Shown here one piece after another: positions 11,125 to 22,699 of a stretch of 64,000 nucleotides of DNA. Both the position numbers and the translations under genes were made by a program. The notes under the pieces are model-generated. The model saw only the letters and a program-made list of their open reading frames with translations. It made no database searches and was not told where the DNA came from. Within the stretch, counting starts at the first letter, position 1. Each line of letters opens with the position of its first letter. The DNA is taken from the NCBI GenBank assembly GCA_032622095.1, contig CP136067.1:91254707-91318706 (forward strand), in the 5' to 3' direction. The DNA is from Siphonodentalium dalli. Its lineage: Eukaryota; Mollusca; Scaphopoda; Gadilida; Siphonodentaliidae.

Positions 11125-13350
11125 CAGTACACTCAGAGTGTGGTATAAGGAAAACACGCAACACGGTGGGAACCCCACTAAGCCCACTGTGAATCACCGG
11201 CATTCACGGTGATTTTTCCACGGTGTTCCACGGTGAACCCGAGTGGATCGGATTAAGTTGAATAAACAAACGTCCGGGTGACTTGTCGGTGACCACTGGG
11301 AATCACTGGGAATCACTGGGAATCACCGCGGATCACAGAGAATCGCTTCAAAACGCCGACATCTATATTGTATCACGTCATGCATAGCCGAAACCCTTTA
11401 CTGTAGTTTATTCTAAAACATACACTCAGTGGGCCATCCATTGTATGCTGCTGTACATTATATTTATATTATGGTTGATATTTTCAGAAAATCCAGAATG
11501 ATTAACTAGCTACATGTATAGGTAAAATAAATAAACAATTTGTTATTGTATGGATTTCTTCCGTCCCTCGATCAATTATTTAAAATTTTAAGCGCAAATC
11601 TCGTATTATTCACACACATGCACACACACATATACATGTATGTATAATATAATGATTCAAGTCCATTAAAACAATTAAATATGTTTTAATTTATCTTTAA
11701 TAATGCTATCTTGTTTAGCAAAATGTTTAAATGATCGAAATATGCGCGAAACACAAATATGGATAACATTCCCTAGCTCTCTCATTTGTTCAGGCCCCTA
11801 TATCAATGCATGCATAAACTCTCCCGATGGAAGTCTGATTCAGCTAGCGTATATGTTTTTATTTTATTTATTGGGGTTTTGGATTTAACCCTGGAAGATT
11901 TGGAAGGGGCGGAACTACTTCCCTAAAACCAATGCACTTTTGAATTTTAATGATTATCATGCTATGGGTGTATAATAACATGACGTGGATGAAACGGGTG
12001 TATAGTGTAAATATATATACCAGCTAAAAATGATAAAACAAAATGTCGGTGACCATTAGGAATCACATGGAAAAAAAATGAAATATGACTGTGTCCGTGT
12101 TATTTCAGACAATGGTAGTATAATCGGTGTCAGTTAGCTCTTACATAACCTTTGAAAGTTCCGCCATGTCTGTAAGAGGTGTCAAAATTATTGTCCCCAT
12201 TGCAGCGCCGCATAGGGTGCGAGTTTCAATCATAACCATATGAGCTACATTTACATGTAGTGTTCACTTTGCCATTCAGAATGCAGATTATAATGTTTCA
12301 CAATTAAGCGGGTCTCGAGCTTCCGAATTATACCTGTACGTAATTTGGAAGGAGGTATAAAATATTGGTTGACTTTAATTGATACCGATAATCTATGTAC
12401 ATGCACATGTATCCCGGGAAAATTGGATGCAAATAAATATCATTAAACCAAAATTGGAAAGGTGACACGAGTAACCCGGTGGGTGATATAACGGTGTTAG
12501 TTTTTCTAAAGTTTGAAAATGATGTTATTATTACAATGATATATTGATAAATACGCGATATATTTAGTTGCACCTGCTCTGAACAAAACATGTATTTGAT
12601 AATGTCAGAGATATTTACGAGCTGTACTCAGTTTTCGCATATAAGTGAAATAAACGCTCTTTATCTCTACCATGTAATGACTAGACTAACTGGGAATTAT
12701 ATGTATGCCGAAGAATGTTCTGGACCCAAACGTTCTTCGATCACAACAATACAACCAGAAAGATGCCGTTCATGTATAACTATGTTTAGCGTACTTATCG
12801 GCATATGCTGATCCATGATCCGCGATGTATCAAAATCGATCATAATTTTGACTTTCAAACCAACAAGTGCCTTTAAAATGAGCAAGAAGTTGAAACTGAA
12901 AACATTATGATTATTTTTTTTTCTCAAGTCAACATGTCAAAAATTTAAAAAGATAAAAATGTGCGCGAAGCACACAAACGGACCACAGTATAATAAAGTC
13001 TTCCGTATACAGCTAATTTTAATTGTACATTACTATGTTGTCTTTTTCAATTTTTATTAAATGAAAACAAATAAAAAGTAGATGGTGGAAAATGCAACAC
13101 TATTCGGTTGCGAATACATGTATAAGCGTTTCGCAGTGATTGTCGGCAATCCACCGTGTTTCACGGTGATTCGCGGTGATATGTAGTGAAGTGGGAATAA
13201 ACTGTCGTCACCTTGTTGATTAGACAATAGCGCCTTGCTAATCCTCTCCACTAAGGCCCACGCTGTTGAGTGTGCCACCGTGAATCACTCTCCCAAAAAA
13301 TATCCCCACCGTGTTGAGTGTTTTACTTATACCACACTCTGAGTGTACTG
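11125..13350. mobile_element. 2.2 kb non-autonomous TA-targeting DNA transposon
   Basis: Terminal inverted repeats of about 45 bp begin 'cagtacactcagagtgtgg' at both ends. TA duplications flank it at 11123-11124 and 13351-13352. The insertion splits the second palindrome of the surrounding element, and removing it with one TA rebuilds the palindrome exactly. The CAGT start and TA target fit Tc1/mariner. Subterminal DNA is full of variants of 'aatcaccgtg' and 'cacggtg' (11190-11340, 13140-13310). The interior 11340-13060 has no transposase-like frame. Confidence 0.8.
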
Positions 13351-13601
13351 TATAAGAGAATGCATTGGCACAGGACATAACTGTAACTATCACAATGTGG
13401 TCAAGGAGCCGGTTCCAATGATATCCATATTTGTATGGTTCTATTGAGACAGACCGAAGATATTTTAGGCTGTTGAAGCTTTATTTGGCCGGTTTGGGCC
13501 GGTTTGTTGGGTAAAGGGTTAACAAAAAAATCACATGCTATATTTTTCCCTCAGTAAGTGACACATCAATTAGATCAATGCATATCAAATTCTGATTTCA
13601 G

Positions 13602-13762
13602 GTGACTCGATATTGATTTGCCGGTGGTACATCTATGACTGTGAGGACATTTATGAAATTTTGAAGATTATGCCGACAAAAACCCTGAACTGAACAGGAA
13701 TTGGGAAAGCTGGTAAACACCCGTTTGGCAATCATTATCCAACTGGCAAGGAGAGTGGCAAA
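13602..13762 (+). other. Exon-like module 1 (acceptor to donor)
   Basis: A good acceptor 'tctgatttcag' ends at 13601 and a consensus donor gtaagt starts at 13763. No frame is open through the whole module; an in-frame stop lies near the middle in the most protein-like frame. It could be an exon of a non-coding transcript or of a pseudogene. Confidence 0.3.
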
Positions 13763-13938
13763 GTAAGTCAATTTTGTCTAACCCAAACATGCTTGGAATG
13801 GTATTCATAACCAATACCGGTATACATGTATGGCATTGATTTTGACATGGAGCTTATTAAGATAATAAATCTAATAGATTACTGTACATCAGTTACATCA
13901 TAATGTTTGGGTGTGTTCACATCGCAATTCAAACGTTT

Positions 13939-14645
13939 TTATACCTCCACTTTCGAAGAAAATGGGGGGGGGGGTATACTGGATTGACTGCGTCTGTCCG
14001 TCCGACCTCATAACTCGAAACACTATGAACCGATTTCAATAATTTGTTGTATGCTCCTTAAGACCGCCTCTCCGCATTATGCTAATTGCGGTGCGGTCCG
14101 ACTTTCTGTTTTTTAAGTTACGTTTTACTTTTCGACTTATTTTGATTTAGAAAATCCTGTCCGACTTAATAACTTTAACAAATATGAACCAATTTCAATA
14201 ATTTTTGGTATACATGCTTCTCACAACACCCTCTCTACATGATGCGGCTCAGGGTTGGCTCGGGCCGTTTTTCCTAACATTACACTTCATTTTCAACTTA
14301 TTTTGACTTAGAAAATTTTGGGATATTTTTTTGTGGATGCTTTTTTCCCTGGAGTTGTGTGCCTTAGCAGAAGTTTGGTTTATATGACCAAGCACTTGAC
14401 AAAAGTCATCTTAGATGTTAAGATTGCGTTTCATTTTCTACCCTTTTTTGGGTTTCTGCAATCATTCGAACAAATATGAACCAATTTGAATATTTTTTCT
14501 GTACAAGCTTCTTGCGACACCATATCGATATTATTAATCCAAATTTTTCTTTAAAGTTAAAAAAAAAATTTGTTGGATTTACGCATAATGCGGGTTGAAT
14601 TTGCCACGGTGGGGGTATACTGACATGCGAGTGCACACCTCTTGT
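13939..14645. repeat. Interspersed repeat with 'gggggtatact' at both ends
   Basis: It begins near 'tacctccactttcgaag' and a G tract followed by 'gtatactggattgactgcg', and ends with 'ggtgggggtatactgacatg'. Internal copies of 'atgaaccaatttcaata' recur three times (about 14024, 14182, 14475), so the body is itself repetitive. No coding signal is seen. Confidence 0.6.
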
Positions 14646-14754
14646 TGACTATGTGCGGTATGTTGTGTACACATTTAAGTAATCTCAAAATCTTTAGAAA
14701 AGTATATTACATGTATATCAGTAGTTTAGAGTCCTGGAGAGTTATATAGATACA

Positions 14755-15160
14755 GGGTTTCCGCTATAGCGACAGGGGATCCCTTTTTGGACCCCCATTC
14801 CCCCAGCCAATTTCCCCCCTTCTGTCATACCACAGGACATATTCCATATGTACCGGTATACAGGTATAAAGATGTTTATTTTGTTGAGACAGTACTAAGA
14901 AATTTAAATAGTTGACAACTTTATTTGATTTCTAGCGAGAATACACACTGAGAATACACACTCGGACTGATCTAACACAAACTGGGGAAGTTATCAAATC
15001 TGAAATCGCTAGAACACATATGCTTCGTAGTCCGCTGGTTACGTTGCTGCGGTTAGGTTACGTAAAATGATCGCCGATAATTTTATCATGTTATATTCCA
15101 GTACTTCCTGCCGGGTCTTGAATAGTCGTCATTTAACTTCAACGGGTTTATTTACTGTTT
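14755..15160 (+). repeat. Partial copy of a 'gggtttccgctatag' element
   Basis: It starts 'cagggtttccgctatagcg' and runs parallel to the reverse complement of 17830-18229 for about 400 bp, sharing 'tgacaactttatttgatttc'. After about 15155 the similarity ends. Together with the minus copy it forms a long inverted pair about 3.5 kb apart. Confidence 0.7.
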
Positions 15161-15283
15161 AAATAAAATGAAGTCAGTTCATGAGATAGCTGATAATAAT
15201 TTGATGTTGTTCCTTGAGCTCAGTTTATAGTACAATTTAACTGCCATAAATGCCTTTAGTGTATTCTGTTCATTGGTGGTTAA

Positions 15284-16025
15284 TAGTGTTGAAACGATTA
15301 GTGAATTTAAAAGTCGACTAGTCGAGGCCCAAAAGTCGCGTTGCGTCGACTAGTCGGTACCCGATTTCAAACTTTCCAACATAACGTGGTACCGAAAATT
15401 CATCGTACATGGCATACACTGATGCCTGATGCAATGACGGTCTATTGCGTTGCGCATTGCCCTCCATAGACACCAATTTATTTGTGAAATAATACAGTAA
15501 ACATCTTGATATTTATCCAACACACTGAATCAAATTATATAATTAGACATATGGTTAGAGATGGGCGATTCACGGATTTACTATATATACATTCGTGACA
15601 ATAGCTAAATTAAATTAGGCAACAAAATGACCTACGCAAGTACCGGTAATATTCACACATCTCATTGATGATTTACACGCATGTCGTCGCACTGATTTGA
15701 AAAGAATAAGAGACTGACTACAATATTTTGTCAATTGGATTTTCGTAACATTTCCATGAGTGAATAGAATTGTCCAATGACGTCACCTTATATAAGTGAC
15801 CTTCACACAGGTCGCATCATAACCCGACGGTGCGAGATCAATTGAAATATACACAGTGTCTAGATCAAAGCGGTCTCCGACAAACGATAAAGCCGCATCA
15901 CTCATTGCCATCATGTCGCAGTGATGTTTTTTACCTTAAACGGCGAGTGACACGGCAAAATTCAGAGTCGATATTCTAACATTTCAGCATCGATTACAGT
16001 TAGTCGATTAATCGTTTGAACCCTA
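15284..16025. mobile_element. hAT-like non-autonomous element, 742 bp
   Basis: Termini 'tagtgttgaaacgatta' and, inverted, 'tagggttcaaacgatta'. A perfect 8-bp target duplication GTGGTTAA flanks it (15276-15283 and 16026-16033). The 8-bp duplication is diagnostic of hAT. The interior contains 'acccgacggtgcgagatcaa', shared with the copy at 19243. No transposase frame. Confidence 0.85.
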
Positions 16026-16257
16026 GTGGTTAATCTCAGATGAATGTAATTGGTAAAGGCTTTGGCAACTGAACATTTTTGACCTGTGCAAATCTAATTG
16101 TCCATACATGAACTATGCCCCCCCCCCCCAATTAAATTTATAAAACTGATGCATGTAATTCTTCCATGCAATTTTACTTTTATACATTGTAAATAATGTG
16201 ATTATTTTCAATTTTATTAGATTGAAGTGTAACATTGCAGATAATATTTTATTTCAG

Positions 16258-16386
16258 AAGCAGTTAGAAAGTTGCCAAAGACTTCCACAATGGCCGATAG
16301 CCGATTCAGAACTATAGCTGGCTAAGATATTAACTTATCGAGCAACAAAATCGCAAAAAAAGCCAGTGCAAGAGTCATCGTCTGTT
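16258..16386 (+). other. Exon-like module 2
   Basis: Acceptor 'ttttatttcag' ends at 16257 and a donor-like gtaagc starts at about 16387. The frame continuing phase 0 from module 1 stops after 19 codons. Weak evidence for a transcribed non-coding exon. Confidence 0.25.
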
Positions 16387-16389
16387 GTA

Positions 16390-17586
16390 AGCATTTCCAT
16401 TTTACTGTCTTCCCAAAGAAAATATGCGCTGTTTACCGACAAATTACATGAACTACTTTGACCATAACAACTAATTTATCTTCTATATTATCAGTATGGG
16501 GCTGGTGTTTTTTAATTTTATTCCAACAACTGTACGCTCAGCATCTTATTATGATAGTTCAAATAGAGTGGCATTATATTTACCTAGATAATAATGAATC
16601 ATGCAATAGTTAGAGAGGTCAATTATGACAGTTAATTATTAATAGAGTTGGTAGATGTTGCTATAGATGCTATCTCACACCCATTGCATGTATGTGGCTA
16701 CCGGTATAGATGGCCTCCACGTCAGGAAGGGTGTCCACCTTTGAATATCTAACTACACCCCTTGAACCATATCAAATTCACAAGTATGCGAGTAATTCCA
16801 TGTCATTAGTCCTAATATCATAATATCTACATGTACATGTAGATGTCTAACATCATGCAAATTCAGCCCGATCTTTTTTTTTCCATGGTTCGGCTCGGTG
16901 TGAAAATTGTTTGAAATCTGAACATGAAATTCGCTTAATCCGGACTGGCTTCAGGCTGTCCAATTGTTGGAAATTTTGAGACCTGACAACCCTCCCCCCC
17001 CCCCCCCCGCAAAAAAAATTGATTTTGTAACAATTTCTTATTGCTATTTCAAATTTCAGTCCAAAATTTTACAAACAGATCGGAAAAAAATATGTAATTT
17101 GTTCTAAAAACTAGAAATTTTCCACTACTAAATTGTTAGAAAATCAATCTACGAGAACAAATCAAATAAATGTTGTGTCAGCTATATCAAATTTCCAACT
17201 GTTGAACATTTGACCAAAGTGGAGGGGGGGAGTGACTCCGAGTGAGACACTCCTGTTATTATGTCCCTGTCTCAGCCCTTAAAAATTGTACAAGGGTATC
17301 AATATATCATGGATTTATGCATGTATTGCACTTTTGAATACAACCATTTAATTACTTTATGTAGGTGGGGACTGATTTATCATGTTAATATATATTTACC
17401 ATCTGAACAGACATGGTGCATTTGAACCACATTACTGGTGTATATTGTATAAATAATCTCTTGTCTGACCCTTTGATCTGTTGAAAGATTCCAAACCGAT
17501 GTTTACTTAATATGACCAAATACATGTATTCCCTAACTAAAATAAGATACAAATTGGGTCTTAATATATCTGACTGAAAGTCAAGC
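16390..17586. other. No gene recognised; poly-C tracts
   Basis: Unique-looking AT-rich DNA. A C run sits near 16982-16998; another lies upstream at about 16121-16131. Confidence 0.5.
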
Positions 17587-18229
17587 TTTCCGCTAGGTTT
17601 TGGGGAACGGGTCCTGTATCCGCCGAGGGGGAAATGCAGTCAATGTTTTCAATGTCGTGGAAACACTGGTGGACCTACTTTTGTTGTATCGGCCAATAGA
17701 AGAAACAGAGAGTAGATTTGCTGATTGTTTGGCATCCATATCCTTAGTTACTATGCTATCAACCGCAATAACTTTAAAACATTGAAAATTTATTTGATAA
17801 AAATTAATTGCTGTATACGGAAATACGCCCGTTGAAGTTAAACAACCACTATTCAAGACTCGACAGAAGGTTCGGATGCATAATATACCGGAATATAACA
17901 TGATTAAATTATTGGCTGTCATTTTTCATAACCTAACAGCAGCAATGTAACCAGCGGACTCCAAAGCATGTGTTCTAGCGATGTCGGTTTGATAACTTCC
18001 TCAGTTCGTGTTAGATCGGTCCGAGTGTGTAATCTCGCTAGAAATCAAATAAAGTTGTCAACTATTTAAATTTCTTAGTACTGTCGCAACGAAATTGAGA
18101 AGTAAACATCTTTATACCTGCATACATTATCATAATGAATATGTCCAGTGGTATGACAGAAGGTGAAAAATTCGCTGGGGGAATGGGGCTCACAAAGGGA
18201 TTCCCTGCCACTATAGCGGAAACCCTGTG
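17587..18229 (-). mobile_element. Fuller copy of the 'tttccgctatag' element, 643 bp
   Basis: On the minus strand it runs from 'agggtttccgctatag' (18229) to 'aacctagcggaaagc' (17587), so the ends are short imperfect inverted repeats. A 109-codon open frame inside (17593-17922, minus) has no recognisable domain and is probably incidental. Confidence 0.55.
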
Positions 18230-18576
18230 AAAGTACATGTACCGTACATGTAGGATATTATTAGACCCTGGGTCTAAGACAACAATACATTTTACACCGA
18301 ATATTGGTTGGAAAATTTAACTATAACGTACTGTAATTTTATATTAGTCAACACTAGATCGGTCTATGAATTGTAGAATCCAAATGTTTAAATGTTCGAA
18401 TGATGAGTGAAAGAAAAGCACCAACCCCTTCCAACTGCCACCTCGTCCTTGAAGAAACCAACTGATTAATATTCTGAGCCCCATCTGATGTGAGTTTGTT
18501 GTAGATGTATGTTCGGAAACAATATACATGTGACTGGGAGGCAGATATATTCATGCTTTTATATTAATAATTTCAG

Positions 18577-18663
18577 GACAATTCAGATCACAGCAGCAGA
18601 GACAACTTCAGTTGAACTTATGAAGAGAGAGAAGAAGTCAAGAATAAGAAGAGCTCTCCCTTA
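18577..18663 (+). other. Exon-like module 3
   Basis: Acceptor 'ttaataatttcag' ends at 18576. It is followed by a purine-rich stretch with a short open frame ending RRALP then TAG at about 18661. The palindrome pair begins about 50 bp later. It may be the last exon of the same hypothetical transcript as modules 1 and 2. Confidence 0.25.
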
Positions 18664-18708
18664 GAAAGGCAGTATTGGTTTTCTTCTGAAATTTTGCAAA
18701 AAAACATG

Positions 18709-18878
18709 TGCCAATGCATTCTCTTATATATGCAAGTCTCCCATATGAAGCCCTGCATTTATAAGAGAATACATTGGCCTAACATTATTTAACTTGACCT
18801 TGTAAACCAGTGTATTCTCTTATATATTATACAAGGCTCCGATTGGAAGACTCACATATATAAGAGAATGCATTCGCC
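18709..18878. repeat. Paired palindromes, reverse orientation copy
   Basis: Two palindromes (about 18711-18778 and 18807-18876) share 'ttctcttatata' arms. The spacer 'taacttgaccttgtaaac' is the reverse complement of the spacer in the pair at 29945-30117, and the flank 'gcaaaaaaacatgtgcc' matches the inverted flank there. So this is the same compound element in opposite orientation. Confidence 0.8.
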
Positions 18879-19242
18879 CAGGGTTTTCGCAAATGAGTAG
18901 TTACTTCATTCTCTTTCATTCGTTTCCAAGTATGTTAACAAAATAAGTTTTTAACAAAAAAGCAAGACTGTTTGTTTAATTTGTTATTTGAACATTCTTA
19001 CAAAATCCATATGGCATTTCTCGTCATATCCTCTGCAGTTATAATAACCTGACATTCCTGCAAATAATTAGACCATTCCAATGAATACTAAAGTACTAAA
19101 TGAAACAGATATAAAAAATTGACATAATATATGCTCATCGTGTTTTCGACTCCAAATTTCATTCTCCATTGAGATAAAGAATATCAATTTCATATTTTAT
19201 CAAGCAATGGAAGCCCCCATGCAATATATCTGCACTTGTTAG

Positions 19243-20218
19243 TAGTGTTGAAACGATTAGTGCGTCGACTAGTCTGTACCCAATATCAAAACCTTCAAAG
19301 ATAACATGGTACGGAAAATTCATCGTACATGGCATACACTGGTGACTGGTGCAATGACGGTCTATTGCGTACCGGTAGCGCATTTCCCTGCATAGACAAC
19401 AATTTATTTGGGAAATAATAATGTAAACATCTTGATATTTATCCAACACACTGCATGTGGTTATATAATTAGACATGTGGTGGATAATGATTAGAAACAC
19501 GAACATTTATACAGGTTTTAATATCAGCGTTCGAGATTTCGTTTAGTCACGTGATTTAGTCACGTGATCACCAATAATCTGGTGCCGAGCGGTGTCAATA
19601 TGAAATGTTAATGTTCCGACTAAATACGCCTGTAGTATAGGCTACGTGTGGAATACGATAGCCAGTTCTGTGTGGTAGCAGGTGGGCGCAAAGTGCCCAG
19701 GATACACGCCCGGGATGGTCAAAAGGTCGAGTGATCGAGAACTTCAGTCAGTATCATTTATATATGGCAGCACCGGTGACGTCACATTAAGCGACCTTCA
19801 CACAGCGTCGCATCATAACCCGACGGTGCGAGATCAATTGAAATATACACAGTGTCTAGATCAAAGCAGTCTCCGACAACAAATGATAAAGCCGCGTCAA
19901 TAATTGCCATCATGTCGCAGTGATGTCTTTGACCTCAAATGACGAGTGAGACATTGTGTTGTCAATTTCATTCTTTCAATTGATAGTCGGGTCAGTGTGT
20001 GTGTCTATACTAGTAACACTGTCAATTCCAGGTGCCACCAAACGTTATACTTAGAGTAACTTACGCACAGTTAACACCGTTTATGCCGGAATCGATATTG
20101 AAAACTTTATACATGTAACTAATACACTAAGTTCCGACTAGTCGACAGCAAAATTCAGAGTCAACGTTCTGACATTTCAACGTCGACTACAGCTAGTTGA
20201 TTAATCGTTTCAACCCTA
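19243..20218. mobile_element. hAT-like non-autonomous element, 976 bp
   Basis: Termini 'tagtgttgaaacgattag' and, inverted, 'tagggttgaaacgattaa'. A perfect 8-bp duplication CTTGTTAG lies at 19235-19242 and 20219-20226. It is the same family as 15284-16025 but has about 240 bp more interior (roughly 19500-19760). The minus-strand 115-codon frame overlapping its left end is not gene-like. Confidence 0.85.
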
Positions 20219-20229
20219 CTTGTTAGTTA

Positions 20230-21120
20230 TGGGTTTATGTCATGTCCTACACATTTATTTGACGTCAAGGGAAGCTATTGCCTCTGTGCGTCAGTTTTAC
20301 ATTCTGATCCTTTTTAGGTTACAGTATTAACCATTGCATCAATGATCATGAAAATGTTCATAACCAATGACACGTAGAATGATTAATTTTTGCTTACAAC
20401 CATTTTTTATTTTTAAACTTGCACCCATTATTACAGACTCTACTAGCACCATTAGTCCTACATGTACCTCGAAATTTGTCATAGAAATAGACATTAAACA
20501 TGGCTGCCGCTGGGCATCTTGTTTTTCAGTATTACGCTATGTAAGTCCATTAGAACTGGCTACAGGCCCTTCCATTGGTCATGTGGATGGGAACGAGTTG
20601 TTCGGCCGCTGTCTGCCATTTTGGATTTCAGTACATTTATTATCCAATGTAAATTCATCATGCAGTATTATATTGTACCCATAGTATGGTACATTTATTG
20701 TTGATGTCCTGATTGACCACTTGTCATTCGTCTGTCTGTCTGTCAATAGACACTTTATGCATGGTGCGATAACTCAAACATTTTCTATGCGATCGGAACC
20801 TAATCTGGAATACAGATCAAGTTCGATCTAATTTATGTATATATTGTTATGTCAGTTGACATAGCGCTGCAATGTCGTTGATACTTTCATAAAGATTTTA
20901 GCTTTATTTTGTTCATATCTTGTACACATACATACTATATATATATAATTTATGATTATTTCTATTTTGGAAATAAACGGTATGTTTTCTTCAATTTTGT
21001 TCATCATTGTATTTCACCTATCCTCAGGCTGTAGTTACTCCTCTTGGAAATCTGACTGCTTAAATGAAAGGATGCGGCACTTGTATTCCTCTTGTCCAAA
21101 ATGTTTTATGGTGATATTAC
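20230..21120. other. No gene recognised; probable repeat fragment at 20720-20900
   Basis: The segment with 'cgtctgtctgtctgtcaat' followed by 'gcgataactcaaac' resembles invertebrate interspersed repeats by phrase only. The overlapping 105- and 61-codon open frames at 20367-20704 have no domain. Confidence 0.4.
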
Positions 21121-21124
21121 GCTG

Positions 21125-21747
21125 AATGGAGCTTTCCACAGAGGCCACACCCACAGCGGTAGTCCCGCCCACTGGTAAAAATACTTTATCCACATAAATA
21201 TTGTCTGTTACCCGAGATCGACTTCCGAACTGAACACATCAGCACTTGCCCTTATGTTAACTACCGGTAGCTGAAACAGACTCACGTATATGATTCTTGC
21301 AAATTTGATCTTTTAACCAGTTTGATTTAAAACAAATTTATTTAGATTAAATTTTTTATTTTTTTTTTAGATTGAACTTTGATCTGCTGTTGAACAAAAA
21401 CAAACTAATAATTTGTTTTTAAAAATTTTAAATTATTATATATTTTTTTTTTATTATAGAATTTTTCAATAGATTGAATCTTAAAAAATTCAGTTTTAAT
21501 AAAAAAAAAAATTGTTTAATTAAATTTTTTTTTTTATTTAATTTTAAAATTTCTTTTTAGATTTTAGATTGAGACTTCTTGTTAAAAAATTCAAAAATTT
21601 AAAAAACAACTTTTTTTTTTATTTGTTTAAAAAATTTAATTTAAAAAATGTCCGCGGCTGGCTCGGCATCTGATTTGTCGAATATATTCTAATAAATTGC
21701 CATTGGGCAGCAATACACTGTGGGCGTGGCCTCTGGAAAGCTCCATT
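21125..21747. mobile_element. MITE with 'aatggagctttcca' inverted ends
   Basis: Left end 'aatggagctttccacagagg' pairs with right end 'ggaaagctccatt', and both continue into 'gaggccac(a/g)cccac'. The centre (21330-21650) is almost pure A/T homopolymer runs. No TSD could be fixed. Confidence 0.65.
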
Positions 21748-21759
21748 AGCACCGTCCTA

Positions 21760-22420
21760 TCATCATCGGAACGATACTGATATAGCGATGCTGATCCGGC
21801 ACCGATATACCACCATCGGAATGATACTGATATGACGATGCTGATCTGGTACCGATATACCATCATCAGAACGATACCGATATTACGATGCCGATCTGGT
21901 ACCGATATAGCATCATCGGATCAATGCCGATATTACGGTGCCGATCTGGCACCAATATGCAATCATTGGAATGATACTGATATTGGGAGTCTGGGACCCT
22001 GAATTAGCACTGGAATATCATTGAAAGGATAGTATATATATATAGAGCTGATCTTATGAAGCCACTGTGGCACCAGTATACCATCATCGGATCGATACTA
22101 CTATTTTGGTACCAAAATGGTACCACTCTTTTGGTACCAACATGGTACCACTATTTTGGTACCAAAATGGTACCGGCAAAACAGCACTAGCCCGGTGTTC
22201 ATTCAACAGTATATACTAGATGATTTTACATCACTATATGATATATTGAGTAAACTAGTAAATCACTGAAAAAAATGTGCCACCGCTTTACTGGTGCCAT
22301 TCCGGTGCATGACCGGGGTGCAACTTCAATGCCAAATCGGCACCGGAAATCCGGTACCAAACTGGTACCTTTACTGGTGCCAGATCGGCACCGAATTGGT
22401 GCCGCAATGTTTACTGGGAG
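21760..22420. repeat. Minisatellite of about 60 bp and 'ggtacc' palindrome cluster
   Basis: Units of about 60 bp with 'accgatata(c/g)c(a)ccatcat' and 'gatactgatat(t)acgatg' recur five or more times (21770-22000). Next comes a cluster of 'ttttggtaccaaaatggtac' (about 22115-22175), then variants of 'cggtgcc' and 'ggtacc' (22290-22410). The vocabulary is the same as in the repeats at 1640-3140. Confidence 0.75.
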
Positions 22421-22699
22421 GGTACATAGGATTTTCAAAATGTGCTGTAGGGTACACATGGTTTGAAATGTCATTATAATGGACATTCGGTCTTCGTATC
22501 TGCTATGATTTCTGTCAGAGAATAATTGTTTACGTTCCAATGAATATTAAAATGTACTGAAAACAAACTGCTAATGGGCGCCAGACTTTCATAAACACAA
22601 TTTATGTAATGGTGTTCGTGCCGATCACAAACCCTGTGTACCCTTCAGCGCATTTTCAAACCCTGTGTACCCTTCATAACTTTTTTTTGGTGAGAGTGA

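Larger units (their letters stand above)
10894..13518. mobile_element. TTAA-flanked (piggyBac-like) non-autonomous element carrying two palindromes
   Basis: The ends are perfect inverted repeats, 'ccctttacccaaca' at the left and its complement at the right, each flanked by TTAA (10890-10893 and 13519-13522). TTAA targets and CCC..GGG termini are the signature of piggyBac elements. Without the nested 2.2 kb insertion at 11125-13350 it would be about 0.4 kb and has no coding capacity. Its interior holds two palindromes of about 75 bp separated by roughly 78 bp. Confidence 0.75.

Noticed and set aside
17593-17922. 109-codon minus-strand ORF inside an interspersed element
   Set aside because: No domain is recognised, and the related copy at 14755-15160 does not preserve the frame.
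14755-18229. A single 3.5 kb transposon with 400-bp terminal inverted repeats
   Set aside because: The inverted pair is real, but no TSD is found at the outer ends and the right copy has its own second terminus at 17587. Two independent insertions are simpler.
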